64,000 nt of DNA, taken from NCBI GenBank assembly GCA_965242775.1, contig CBDETI010000030.1, forward strand, positions 62,001 through 126,000. The letters are read 5' to 3'. This stretch comes from JAWPMT01 sp965242775. Lineage in GTDB: Bacteria; Bacteroidota; Bacteroidia; Cytophagales; Cyclobacteriaceae. Position numbers and translations under genes: made by a program. This document shows positions 9,059 through 17,737 of this stretch, one piece after another (the stretch's first letter is position 1; the number at the start of each line of letters is the position of its first letter). The notes below the pieces were generated by a model. It saw only the letters and a list, made by a program, of their open reading frames with translations. It made no database searches and was not told where the DNA came from.

Positions 9059-9913
9059 ATGCGAGCTCTTCTGTCATTCTTTGTGTTATTCGTCGTTGCA
9101 AAAGTGGCCTCCCAACCATCGACGGAGGTCTATCTATTGGATATCGATCTCGCTGAGGACACACCAGCGGTGACAAACCCGAAGAACATCTCAACGAACG
9201 TGGGCTATGATAATCAGCCATCGTTCTCTGCTTCAGGCGAATATTTGTATTACACGAGCCTTCAGGCCGACAACCAAACAGACATTATTCAATACAACCT
9301 ACAAAGTGGTGAGAAGGTGAGAATCTCAGAAAGCGACGGCAGTGAATATTCCCCTACCGAAATGCCCGATGGTAAAGGTGTTAGTACAATCATACTCAAG
9401 CGAGACGGTGAGCAGTTGCTTTGGCGGTATGACCTTGCCTCTGGAAAGCGGGAGGTCCTTGTACCAGAATTAGTGATCGGGTACCACTGTTGGTATGATG
9501 CTACCACAATTTTCTCCTTTGTTCTTGGTGAGCAATCCACCCTGCAAAGGTCTAACCTGACAACTGGCGAAAATGTCATCCTGGATCAACAAATTGGAAG
9601 GTCCCTCCATCGAATTCCGAAAACTTCGGCCATTAGTTACATCAGCAAGAAAGCGGAAGCCTGGGATATTATAAAATACGATCCTGCCACAGGACAATCG
9701 GAAAAAATAGCCCCTACACTGGAAGGTTCCGAAGATCTATGCTGGACACCCGATGGGGCTATTATTATGGGCAAGGGTAGTCGCTTGTATGTGCTAAAGC
9801 CAGGGAAGGATTGGCAACTTATTGTTGATTTTTCTAAATTCGGTCTTGCTGGAATTACCAGACTTGCCATGAGCCCTGCCGGAGATAAGCTGGCAGTGGT
9901 CGTGAACGAGTAA
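9059..9913 (+). CDS. Exported TolB-like beta-propeller (PD40) protein
   Basis: 284 residues with a signal peptide (MRALLSFFVLFVVAKVASQ). The mature chain shows repeated propeller-type strands: YDNQPSFSASGEYLYYTS (~50), SEYSPTEMPDGKGVSTIIL (~95), LCWTPDGAIIMGKG (~225) and LAMSPAGDKLAVVVNE (~270). These match WD40-like PD40 repeats of TolB-type proteins. It may bind peptide or polysaccharide in the periplasm; no catalytic residues are evident. Probably cotranscribed with the SIMPL gene. A TATCTTTC sequence just upstream is one base off the -7 consensus, so an internal promoter is possible. Confidence 0.78.
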   Translation: MRALLSFFVLFVVAKVASQPSTEVYLLDIDLAEDTPAVTNPKNISTNVGYDNQPSFSASGEYLYYTSLQADNQTDIIQYNLQSGEKVRISESDGSEYSPTEMPDGKGVSTIILKRDGEQLLWRYDLASGKREVLVPELVIGYHCWYDATTIFSFVLGEQSTLQRSNLTTGENVILDQQIGRSLHRIPKTSAISYISKKAEAWDIIKYDPATGQSEKIAPTLEGSEDLCWTPDGAIIMGKGSRLYVLKPGKDWQLIVDFSKFGLAGITRLAMSPAGDKLAVVVNE

Positions 9914-9939
9914 ATCAACTCTTAACCAAAATTGCCGCC

Positions 9940-10200
9940 ATGCTCAAATGCAAAGACTTTGTTCCTGAAAAAAAGAAGGGGGGAATCTTCAAATCAGGCT
10001 CTATGCAGCACTTTGATGATGTACTTGCCGAAATCGAGGAATGGATCACCTCCAATAATTTTGAGATAGTAAACGTAGAAACGCTCCTGTTGCCCAACAT
10101 CCATGATGCGGATGAAGAGGGCAGTCAGGACACGGAATTGTGGACCGGCGGTGAATCCGCCTCCAAATGGTATCAGGTAGTGCGCGTTTGGTACAAATAG
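9940..10200 (+). CDS. Hypothetical 86-residue cytosolic protein
   Basis: I do not recognise this protein. It is 86 residues, with no signal peptide, a basic start (CKDFVPEKKKGGIFKSG), a central predicted helix (HFDDVLAEIEEWITSN), a short strand (FEIVNVETLLLPN), and an acidic loop before a C-terminal strand (ASKWYQVVRVWYK). The alternation suggests a small alpha/beta fold. It begins 26 bp after the PD40 gene. Codon use and composition look like the neighbours, so it is probably a real gene. The last residues VRVWYK read like the edge strand of a small ligand-binding domain, but I assign no function. Confidence 0.62.
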   Translation: MLKCKDFVPEKKKGGIFKSGSMQHFDDVLAEIEEWITSNNFEIVNVETLLLPNIHDADEEGSQDTELWTGGESASKWYQVVRVWYK

Positions 10201-10274
10201 CAAATACCTGAATGGCCTGCTAAGCAGGGCGTGCACCCTTACCGTTGAAAGTAGGGCTAGACTTTTCGCAACGC

Positions 10275-10282
10275 TAGATTTG
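10275..10282 (+). promoter_or_regulatory. Bacteroidota-type -7 box (TAGATTTG) upstream of FAN1 gene
   Basis: TAGATTTG fits the consensus TAnnTTTG used by the primary sigma factor of Bacteroidota. No well-placed -33 TTTG is visible, so the assignment rests on the -7 box and its place 72 bp before the chosen ATG. Confidence 0.35.
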
Positions 10283-10353
10283 AATAATTTATAGTTTTTG
10301 TGCCTCCAAAAACGGCAGCAAACAGGAAGAATATTTCCTATTTTTCGGGTCGC

Positions 10354-12000
10354 ATGGCCACCGAATCCACTAAAGAGAAAATCATCCTCCCTCCTAAGTA
10401 CTACCTCGACTACTTCAAGTACTTGCTCAGTTTTGTGGAAACACAGTACGCACATGTGTTGGGGGATCCGGAACATGCATTTTTAGCAGCATTTTATGAC
10501 CTCAGCGAACAGGCGCAATTGCTCTTCTTAAGGTTTTCCAACCGGAAGGGCCCACTGTATCGGTTATCCAAGATCAACTACGAGGAGATTCCAAAGGTAC
10601 GTGAAGCAGCCACCGAACTTCAGAACACCGGATTCATCACAGATCAGATCCCAAATGTGCCTGAGACCTTTAACCTTTTCACCCGACAGGAACTCTACCA
10701 ACTTTTCAAAGATCTCCTGCACGATCACAAAGGCGCTAAAAAAATAGAATGGCTGGAGATCCTTATCGAGGGGGATGAAGCCCACCAAAGACTTATCGAG
10801 AGTGAGACCATTATACAAGTAGGAAAGGAGCAGGAATTTGAGTTCTTCAAATTGCTATTTTTCGGATCCTACAAAACGCAAATGACAGAATTTGTGATCA
10901 GAGATGTCGGCAATGTCAAGTTAGAGCGGCTCGACGATAACAAATTCTCACCCTGGTGCAATTCCAGGGAAGAGGCCCGGGCATTTTTTGAGATAAGCGA
11001 AATAAAATCATTTATCAGAAAAGCCTTGCGCGAAAACCCTGCGGTAGCATTACATGAGAACCTGACCGAAATCCCCTGGCATCGATTCCAACAATATCCA
11101 CATGCTGCGAAGGCCCTGGGTCGAATATGCTTGGAATTAGGGCAGCAACTTGAACGGGAGGATGCCAAGGAAACTGCCTTATTCTATTATCAGTTGACTG
11201 AAATGCCGCCATCCCGAGAACGTCAAGTGCGGGTACTCGACAGCCTGGAACAAACCAATCAGGCCACCAACCTGGCTGAGAACATGCTTGAGACTTACTT
11301 CAATGCCACTGAAAGAATCTTTGCCAAAGATTTTCTTAATAGACCCAAAATCAGGATTAACCGCAGCATGACTGCTAAACTTGATGGTTCGGAAGTGGTG
11401 ATATTGACTCCCGAAAGCAATAAGCGCGTCGAACAACTTGCCATCGAACACTTTGAAAACCAAGGGTTTCGAGCAATCCACAGCGAAAATTTCATCTGGC
11501 GAAATCTGTTTGGACTCCTCTTTTGGGAAGAGCTGTTTGACCAATCCGGAGATAGCTTCCATCATCCGCTGCAGCGCATTCCTGCGGATATTTACGCTGG
11601 CTTCTATCAAAAACGTAAATCGAGGCTACTTGCGACCTGCAAAAAACTAAATACCCGAAAATCACTCAGCAACAAAATAAATCGAACAATCGGAGAAAAG
11701 GCGGGTATTGCCAATCCCTTTGTATACTGGTATCCAGATATCGGCTTTCACTTAGATCAAGTAATTCAATGCCTCCGACCGGCACAACTTACCCGGGTTT
11801 TATTAGAAATAGCAAAAAACCCAAAGGACAATAGCAAGGGATTTCCTGACCTGTTTGTATGGAAAGACAGGGAATATCATTTTTATGAAATCAAGTCACC
11901 GAATGACCATCTATCTGCGCAACAGCTGTTTTGGATAGATTTCATGCAGGAACTTAAGATGGAGGCAGACATTTTGCGAATTGCATATGGCACAAACTGA
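10354..12000 (+). CDS. Bacterial FAN1-type structure-specific nuclease (VRR-NUC domain)
   Basis: A 548-residue protein (566 if a GTG at 10300 is used). FAN1 nucleases cut 5' flaps and unhook DNA interstrand crosslinks. Near the N-terminus LRFSNRKGPLYRLSKINYEE and ATELQNTGFI match the SAP/winged-helix part of FAN1. The middle is helical and TPR-like (FYYQLTEMPPSRERQVRVLD). The C-terminus carries the VRR-NUC PD-(D/E)xK site: GFPDLFVWK then FYEIKSPNDHLS, giving Asp499, Glu512 and Lys514, all present. Length agrees with characterised Pseudomonas FAN1 (about 560). No second repair gene is adjacent; the 86-aa gene precedes it. The ATG is preferred because the preceding 18 residues look non-conserved. 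Confidence 0.85.
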   Translation: MATESTKEKIILPPKYYLDYFKYLLSFVETQYAHVLGDPEHAFLAAFYDLSEQAQLLFLRFSNRKGPLYRLSKINYEEIPKVREAATELQNTGFITDQIPNVPETFNLFTRQELYQLFKDLLHDHKGAKKIEWLEILIEGDEAHQRLIESETIIQVGKEQEFEFFKLLFFGSYKTQMTEFVIRDVGNVKLERLDDNKFSPWCNSREEARAFFEISEIKSFIRKALRENPAVALHENLTEIPWHRFQQYPHAAKALGRICLELGQQLEREDAKETALFYYQLTEMPPSRERQVRVLDSLEQTNQATNLAENMLETYFNATERIFAKDFLNRPKIRINRSMTAKLDGSEVVILTPESNKRVEQLAIEHFENQGFRAIHSENFIWRNLFGLLFWEELFDQSGDSFHHPLQRIPADIYAGFYQKRKSRLLATCKKLNTRKSLSNKINRTIGEKAGIANPFVYWYPDIGFHLDQVIQCLRPAQLTRVLLEIAKNPKDNSKGFPDLFVWKDREYHFYEIKSPNDHLSAQQLFWIDFMQELKMEADILRIAYGTN

Positions 12001-12042
12001 CGTTTCTCTTTAACTTCCAGCATTGGGTTAGGGACAGACCTT

Positions 12043-13338
12043 ATGAAAGAACCACGAAGAATTTTAATGCTAAGTTGGGAATATCCCCCAAAGATCTCTG
12101 GAGGCCTTGGTATGGCTTGTCAAGGGCTAAGCCAAGCCTTAGCTGCTAAAGGTTACGCCATAGATATACTACTTCCCCGAAGGTCTGATCTTCATAAAGA
12201 AAGTGAAAACATCCGCCTAATTTCTGCCGATGACCTGGCTCAGAGCGACGAGCAATGGATATCGCCAGAAGCATTCACATCCCAGACTGCTAAGCTGGAA
12301 TTCGGTACAACCTTTTTGCCTTACTTATCCTCGTTTTATTTCGAGCGCGAATCGCGCAACTATGTACGGGCAAAGGGTGAAAAATTCCTGGAGAAACAGG
12401 TTTTGGAAGAAGTCGAGCTTTCGGGAGAATATACTTCGCACATCTTCACAGAAATCTATAAATACGCTCTTCTGGCAAAAGCGATTGCGGAAAAAGGAGA
12501 CTATTCAGTTGTTCATGCCCACGACTGGGTAACCTTCAAGGCCGGCCAACTGATACAATCCGCTATGGACATTCCTGTTTTATATCATATTCATAGCACA
12601 GAAAAAGATCGCAACGGCCTGCATAGAAATGAGCAGGTGGAGGAAATTGAAAAGCAGTCACTCGCGAATGGTCGATACGTCCTGGCCGTTAGCGAAATGT
12701 TAAAAGGTGCCATAGTTGATCAATACGGCATCAGTGGCAACAAGATCGAGGTTGTTCCAAATGGGATCACGGCCAAGCAGGAGAAACCTAGTAAAGTCTC
12801 GCACCATCGTGTGGGCTTTGTCGGGCGACTAACTCATCAAAAAGGGCCTGATAATTTCCTCAATATTGTCCAGGATCTGCGGACGATACATCCTGCAGTG
12901 CACTTTGACATAGTCGGAGATGGTTATCTAATGCCCGATCTCCTCAAAAAAGTGCAGCAATTGAATCTGGCCGGCAAGGTGACTTTTCATGGCTTTGTTC
13001 CTCCCCATAAGGTTAGGGAGCTGATGAAGAAATTTGACGTGATGATCGTCCCCAGCAATTCCGAGCCATTTGGTCTCGTGATCCTGGAAGCCCTTTCTTA
13101 TGGTGTCCCAGTGATTACCTCACCCAACACAGGTATAGCAGAATTCATACCGAGCCTCCCCCAAATTGAAAATTGGGACACTTATAATTTCACCCAATTA
13201 ATAGACCGGTTTATCACGGACGAACCGTTTAGGAATTCTACCCTCCTGAAATGCCAGAAAGAATCAAGTCATTTGACATGGGAAAAAGCCGCGGCTAGAG
13301 TCGGTGAATTATATGAAGGCTTAATTCAAATGCCTTGA
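12043..13338 (+). CDS. Glycosyltransferase family 4/5, glycogen synthase-like
   Basis: A 431-residue GT-B fold enzyme that would transfer a sugar from a nucleotide donor. The N-terminal SWEYPPKISGGLGMACQGLS has the lysine/glycine loop of GT5/GT4 enzymes, VVHAHDW (~165) is the conserved acceptor-domain motif, GFVGRLTHQKGPDNFL (~265) opens the donor-binding domain, and PSNSEPFGLVILEALSYGVP (~345) holds the E-x7-E nucleotide-sugar motif. It resembles single-chain archaeal-type and Bacteroidota glycogen synthase-like enzymes. The substrate could be glycogen/alpha-glucan or another glycan. It stands alone, 42 bp after the FAN1 gene and 183 bp before a sugar porter. Confidence 0.85.
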   Translation: MKEPRRILMLSWEYPPKISGGLGMACQGLSQALAAKGYAIDILLPRRSDLHKESENIRLISADDLAQSDEQWISPEAFTSQTAKLEFGTTFLPYLSSFYFERESRNYVRAKGEKFLEKQVLEEVELSGEYTSHIFTEIYKYALLAKAIAEKGDYSVVHAHDWVTFKAGQLIQSAMDIPVLYHIHSTEKDRNGLHRNEQVEEIEKQSLANGRYVLAVSEMLKGAIVDQYGISGNKIEVVPNGITAKQEKPSKVSHHRVGFVGRLTHQKGPDNFLNIVQDLRTIHPAVHFDIVGDGYLMPDLLKKVQQLNLAGKVTFHGFVPPHKVRELMKKFDVMIVPSNSEPFGLVILEALSYGVPVITSPNTGIAEFIPSLPQIENWDTYNFTQLIDRFITDEPFRNSTLLKCQKESSHLTWEKAAARVGELYEGLIQMP

Positions 13339-13521
13339 TAAATCCAGCAAGTCTGTCCTTTTGTTTAGCTTAGATGGTTTTTACGGAAATCGTCGCAAAC
13401 TGGTGCTCCTTGATCCGATAAATATGATGCCATTCCGCGTCCCGGTAAGGATGGATGTGCTTCCATGTAAATTCCGATCGAGTCAACATTTCGATGGCCG
13501 ATAAAAAAACAAAGCATACGC

Positions 13522-14850
13522 ATGAAAGATAAAAAAGTACTTTTATGGTCACTCACGGTGGCCATGGCTGGATTCCTGTTTGGGTTCGACACGGTGGTCA
13601 TCTCGGGAGCCGACCAGGCCTTGCAGAAATTGTGGGATCAGGGAGAAGCCTTCCATGGCTTCGTAATTATGGGATCAGCCCTCTGGGGAACGGTCATTGG
13701 CGCACTGCTGGGTAATCTCCCCACGGACCATCTGGGCCGGAAACGAACGCTTTTCTGGATCGGTATTTTTTATACCGTGTCCGCGGTAGGGTCAGCCCTC
13801 GCAACAGACCCCTATGTTTTTGCATTTTTCAGGTTCCTGGGAGGGCTTGGTGTCGGAGCTTCAACCATCGCGGCTCCCGCATATGTCTCTGAAATTTCTT
13901 CTTCAGAAAATCGAGGGAGACTGGTTGCGCTTTACCAATTCAATATTGTGTTTGGGATTCTCATCGCCTTTATTTCCAACTATCTCCTCAGTGCTATTGA
14001 AACCAACGCCTGGCGTTGGATGATGGGGGTAGAAGCCATACCGGCATTCATTTACACATTGATGGTATTGACCGTTCCAAAGAGTCCACGGTGGCTCCTG
14101 GTGAAGCGTAGTGACCAGGCGGGTGCCCGAGAGGTATTACAAAGGCTCAACCCCGCTGGCGATCCGGACCTGGCGGTAAAGCAAATTCTAGCTGAGCACA
14201 ACGCACAGGGCCCGACGGAATCTGTATTTGAAAAAAAATATCGATTTCCCGTAATTCTGGCATTTCTTATTGCCTTCTTCAACCAATTTTCAGGTATAAA
14301 TGCGCTCCTATATTACGCACCAAGGGTATTTGAACTCGCGGGATTAGGGGCAAGTACGGCTTTGTTAAGCAGTATTGGCATCGGCATAGTAAATATGGCA
14401 TTTACACTGCTCGGGCTTTCGCTTATTGACAAGCTAGGGCGCCGACAGCTGATGTATATCGGGAGCGTCGGATACATTATTTCTTTGGGACTGGTTGCCA
14501 ATGCTTTTGGCTTTGGATGGCAAGGGCTTTCAATTCCCATATTTTTCTTCATATTCATTGCCTCACATGCCATTGGACAGGGGACGGTGATTTGGGTGTT
14601 TATTTCGGAGATTTTCCCTACACACCTGCGGGCCAAAGGTCAGGTGATAGGATGCGGAACGCATTGGGTCTTAGCAGCTGCGATTCCGTCTGCGGTCCCA
14701 ATCATGTTCACGATGGTGGGTCCAGCGAATGTCTTTTTGCTGTTCGCCGTTATGATGGTCTTCCAACTAGTTTTTGTCTGGAAAATGATGCCCGAGACAA
14801 AGGGCGTCTCGCTGGAGGACTTGCAAAAGATCCTGACCAGAGTCAAGTAA
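13522..14850 (+). CDS. MFS sugar porter (SP family) transporter
   Basis: A 442-residue, twelve-helix sugar:H+ symporter or facilitator. Sugar-porter signatures are all present: GFLFGFDTVVISGA in helix 1, DHLGRKR in loop 2-3, PKSPRWLL after helix 6, QFSGINALLYY in helix 7, DKLGRR in loop 8-9 and PETKGVSLEDL at the C-terminus. It resembles XylE/GLUT-type proteins for pentoses or hexoses. The next gene begins 10 bp downstream, so the two are probably cotranscribed. Confidence 0.9.
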   Translation: MKDKKVLLWSLTVAMAGFLFGFDTVVISGADQALQKLWDQGEAFHGFVIMGSALWGTVIGALLGNLPTDHLGRKRTLFWIGIFYTVSAVGSALATDPYVFAFFRFLGGLGVGASTIAAPAYVSEISSSENRGRLVALYQFNIVFGILIAFISNYLLSAIETNAWRWMMGVEAIPAFIYTLMVLTVPKSPRWLLVKRSDQAGAREVLQRLNPAGDPDLAVKQILAEHNAQGPTESVFEKKYRFPVILAFLIAFFNQFSGINALLYYAPRVFELAGLGASTALLSSIGIGIVNMAFTLLGLSLIDKLGRRQLMYIGSVGYIISLGLVANAFGFGWQGLSIPIFFFIFIASHAIGQGTVIWVFISEIFPTHLRAKGQVIGCGTHWVLAAAIPSAVPIMFTMVGPANVFLLFAVMMVFQLVFVWKMMPETKGVSLEDLQKILTRVK

Positions 14851-14860
14851 TATCGGTCAA

Positions 14861-15712
14861 ATGCACAAGCTACGAATAGGAGGAGTACCGGAGTACTTTA
14901 ATCTGCCCATTCACTTAGCAATGGAGCGTGGAGACTTTGAAGCATCCGGGGTTGATTTACAGTGGCACGATGTGTCCCAAGGTACGGGCCGGCTTGCCAA
15001 TCTGCTTCAGACTAACGAACTGGACCTGGCTGTCATACTGACAGAAGGGATCACAAAAAGCATACTTGAGGGCAACCCGTCGAAGATTGTGCATACCTAT
15101 GTGGGCTCTCCACTGCTTTGGGGGGTGCATGTGCCTGCTAACTCCTCCTTATCCAAGTTGGCAGATCTGGACAATACGACTTTTGCTATCAGCCGTTTTG
15201 GTTCGGGATCGCACCTTATTGCCTACCTGCTCATGGAGTCACTCGGTTTTGATACCGCACATTTAAATTTTCAGGTAGTTGATAATCTTGAAGGCGCGCG
15301 AAAGGCTATGAAAACTAATAGTAATATCGCCTTCCTTTGGGAGAAGTTCACCACCAATTTCCTTGTCGAGGCAGGCGAGTTTCGGAGGATCGGCGAATGG
15401 CCTACTCCGTGGCCATGTTTTGTGATCGCCGCTACTGATCGGGCACTATCAAATCACCCAAAGCTGATCAAAGAGGTAGTAGAAATAATCATTCGACAAG
15501 TGACGTCCCTGAAAAATACTTCGGCAGTCGCCGAGCTCATTTGCAATAGGTATAACCTGAAAGCCGAAGATGTGAAGGCTTTTCTACCTGTCACCTGGTG
15601 GAACGAGCAGATCTCCTTGCCGGAACAAGAGCTGCAAAAAGTTATTTCTTCATTAAAAAACCTTGGCCTGCTGGATCAGGTCAGTTCTTCCGACGTTTCT
15701 TTCGCCCTTTAG
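14861..15712 (+). CDS. NMT1/THI5-like substrate-binding family protein lacking a signal peptide
   Basis: 283 residues of the periplasmic-binding-protein type II fold. Conserved features of NMT1-like proteins: RIGGVPEYFNLPIHLAMERG at the start, GTGRLANLLQTNELDLAVIL (~48), KLADLDNTTFAISRFGSGS (~100) and FLWEKFTTN (~160). Family members bind nitrate/sulfonates/pyrimidine precursors for ABC uptake, or act as enzymes in thiamin pyrimidine synthesis. This protein begins MHKLRIGGVPEY directly at the first strand, with no signal peptide or lipobox, and no ABC permease or ATPase is beside it, so a cytosolic sensor or enzyme is possible. Its 3' end overlaps the convergent lipoprotein gene by 32 bp. Confidence 0.78.
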   Translation: MHKLRIGGVPEYFNLPIHLAMERGDFEASGVDLQWHDVSQGTGRLANLLQTNELDLAVILTEGITKSILEGNPSKIVHTYVGSPLLWGVHVPANSSLSKLADLDNTTFAISRFGSGSHLIAYLLMESLGFDTAHLNFQVVDNLEGARKAMKTNSNIAFLWEKFTTNFLVEAGEFRRIGEWPTPWPCFVIAATDRALSNHPKLIKEVVEIIIRQVTSLKNTSAVAELICNRYNLKAEDVKAFLPVTWWNEQISLPEQELQKVISSLKNLGLLDQVSSSDVSFAL

Positions 15713-16097
15713 AATCGCTGCTTTTCAGATTTAGGTATTCGGTTTTAGACATGAATTCTCTCGACCTAATCCGATAAATTCTTACCAAGTCATCCTTTGT
15801 CATACCTTCCGGTATCATCCCAGGCGTTTCAAATAACTCCAGGTCGGTATCGTCGATCCACTGAACGTACCCGGAGCGAATGCGACCATTCCTGATCAGG
15901 TTTCCTCCTTTATCGAAAATTTCATAGGTTATCGGCCGGGGAAATTGATCCTTGCCCGGTTGTGTCAAGCACAATTGAAAGGTGTGCGAAACATTCCACT
16001 CACAGGAAAACGTCTCCTCAAGTCCTCCACTAATTTTTTGGGGACTCTGACAGGAAGCAATCAGTGCAACAATGCCTATTAGCTGGATCAGGCGCAT
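15681..16097 (-). CDS. Small putative lipoprotein of unknown function
   Basis: About 138 residues. MRLIQLIGIVALIASC is a lipoprotein signal with Cys as the acylated residue, so the protein is membrane anchored. The body has a strand-rich stretch (FSCEWNVSHTFQLCLTQPG, PITYEIFDKGGNLIRNG) and a very basic tail (SKGRKKRRKN). No family recognised. ATG 16097 is used because the longer frame starts with TTG and only adds two residues before the signal. It follows phoD by 30 bp and likely shares its transcript. Its last 32 bp overlap the end of the opposing NMT1-like gene. Confidence 0.68.
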   Translation of the reverse strand: MRLIQLIGIVALIASCQSPQKISGGLEETFSCEWNVSHTFQLCLTQPGKDQFPRPITYEIFDKGGNLIRNGRIRSGYVQWIDDTDLELFETPGMIPEGMTKDDLVRIYRIRSREFMSKTEYLNLKSSDSKGRKKRRKN

Positions 16098-16127
16098 CCT
16101 CAAAGATAAGAATTTGCCAAATCTATA

Positions 16128-17666
16128 TCATTGGCTGAGTTTTGCCAGTCCTGCAGGCACTTTTAGTTGCTTCCCAAGAGTTGTTTCGCGGTTTTTCTCC
16201 CGCAAAGTCGTGACAAAGTACCAACTGGCCAGTGCTTCTTCTTCGGACAAGCTAAGCAGCAAGTATCCATGGTCCCGTAAGTTGGCATATTTCAGGTGGG
16301 GATTCATAGAAGCCTGTTGGATAAACTGTTCATGCGCTCTAACACTATCAGGATGGGAGCGCTCGTCAGCATTGGCCGAATTAATACTTGTCGTCCCGAA
16401 TTCTACGGCGATACCTCCTTTGTCTGCATTGGCTCGATACGCTTCCTGTGGATCAATGGTCACTTCAAAGGCCCAACTCGAATGGGTATCTCCGGTAATG
16501 AAGATCACATCCTCAACTTCCTTGGCAATGAAATCAGCAATCTTTCGCTGTTCAACAGGATATCCATCCCAACTATCAAGGTTGATGGTAAAAGAAGGTT
16601 CGTATCCCCAGTTGAGGTAAGAAAAAATGACTTGATTGCCAATGACCTTCCATCTGCTGTTGGAAGACTTCAAACGCTCCATAAACCAGGAAAGCTGTTT
16701 TTCGCCCAACATACTTCTGGACTCGTCAAGCAGGGTCGGGTCAGAAAGGCTATCCAAAGGTCTCGTACGACCTTCCAATCGTTCATCGAGCATGATCAGT
16801 TCTGCCAAATCACCAAATTCAAACTTGCGGTAGTGTTCGCCACCTTCCCTGATTGGTAGCCATTCGTAATAAGCTTTGACAGCCGCTTCTTTTCTTGATT
16901 GATAACTGCCCTCATTATCTTGGTGGTTTTCAGCCCCGGTGGTGTAAGAGTTATTGGCAATCTCATGATCATCCCAAATGTTAATAAAAGGATGTGCGCC
17001 ATGGGCCTCCCTCAAATCAGGATCCAGTCGATACAACGAATAACGCGTTCGATAGTCCTGAAGGCTAATTATTTCTCTGGCGGGCAAATTGAACCTTCCA
17101 ATTGTCGTATCTCCATAGTATCCGGGACCGTACTCGTAGATGTAATCACCCAGGTGAATAATGGCATCCAGGTTATCCTGCTCAGCCAGATTGCCATACG
17201 CATTGAAGTAACCCCACTCATAATTGCTGCAACTGACTACTGCAAAATTAAGCTCACTGGCATCCTGAGCTGCTGTTTTCGTCCTACCTACTGCAGAATA
17301 CCTGTTCAATGCCCGAAATCTGTAAAAGTATTTGGTTCCCTGAGCCAAACCAGTTACATCTATCTTGACCGTGTAGTCCCGACCGGAATCCGTGACAAAC
17401 TGGCCGGACTGAACAATTGTCTGAAAGGAGTTGTCAAGTGCTACTTCCCACTCAACCATTACCTGGGGTTGGGCCCTCCTTGGGCTGACGCGAGTCCAGA
17501 TAACGATACCATCTGGAAGTGGGTCTCCAGAGGCTACTCCGTGATAAAACGGAAATAAATCATCTTGAAAAAGATGAGCCACCTCTTCATTGATCGGCGG
17601 ATACGAGCGGTCATCGCATGCGGTCCAAACAAGCAGAAGACCAAGTAGGAAGGTCGATTTTCTCAT
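16128..17666 (-). CDS. phoD: PhoD-family alkaline phosphatase/phosphodiesterase, lipoprotein
   Basis: 512 residues. PhoD enzymes release phosphate from mono- and diesters outside the cytoplasm using Fe/Ca. The leader LLGLLLVWTAC is a lipobox, so the enzyme is anchored rather than Tat-exported. A PhoD_N domain follows (FYHGVASGDPLPDGIVIWTR, ~40-60), then the metallophosphatase core: FAVVSCSNYEWGYFNAYGNL (~140), AIIHLGDYIYEYG (~170), NIWDDHEIANN (~230) and FITGDTHSSWAFEV (~390), which together supply the Cys, Asp and His metal ligands. Length matches the family. It heads a two-gene unit with the small lipoprotein. Confidence 0.9.
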   Translation of the reverse strand: MRKSTFLLGLLLVWTACDDRSYPPINEEVAHLFQDDLFPFYHGVASGDPLPDGIVIWTRVSPRRAQPQVMVEWEVALDNSFQTIVQSGQFVTDSGRDYTVKIDVTGLAQGTKYFYRFRALNRYSAVGRTKTAAQDASELNFAVVSCSNYEWGYFNAYGNLAEQDNLDAIIHLGDYIYEYGPGYYGDTTIGRFNLPAREIISLQDYRTRYSLYRLDPDLREAHGAHPFINIWDDHEIANNSYTTGAENHQDNEGSYQSRKEAAVKAYYEWLPIREGGEHYRKFEFGDLAELIMLDERLEGRTRPLDSLSDPTLLDESRSMLGEKQLSWFMERLKSSNSRWKVIGNQVIFSYLNWGYEPSFTINLDSWDGYPVEQRKIADFIAKEVEDVIFITGDTHSSWAFEVTIDPQEAYRANADKGGIAVEFGTTSINSANADERSHPDSVRAHEQFIQQASMNPHLKYANLRDHGYLLLSLSEEEALASWYFVTTLREKNRETTLGKQLKVPAGLAKLSQ

Positions 17667-17737
17667 GGTAATAGGTACCTGTAAGGTACGCTCCTTTCTA
17701 CCATGTCGGGCGAAAATCAGATTAAGGAGCTATTAAA

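Noticed and set aside
9994..10476. A 160-residue minus-strand frame
   Set aside because: It spans the 86-aa gene, the promoter region and the start of FAN1 in antisense, and has no recognisable motif.
13370..13552. A 60-residue minus-strand frame with a hydrophobic start and an aromatic-rich end, before the sugar porter gene
   Set aside because: It needs a GTG start inside the porter gene, matches no family I know and overlaps the divergent start by 31 bp. It could be a decayed fragment, but I cannot support it.
16899..17558. A 219-residue plus-strand frame
   Set aside because: It is the antisense of phoD; the opposite strand has clear PhoD motifs throughout.
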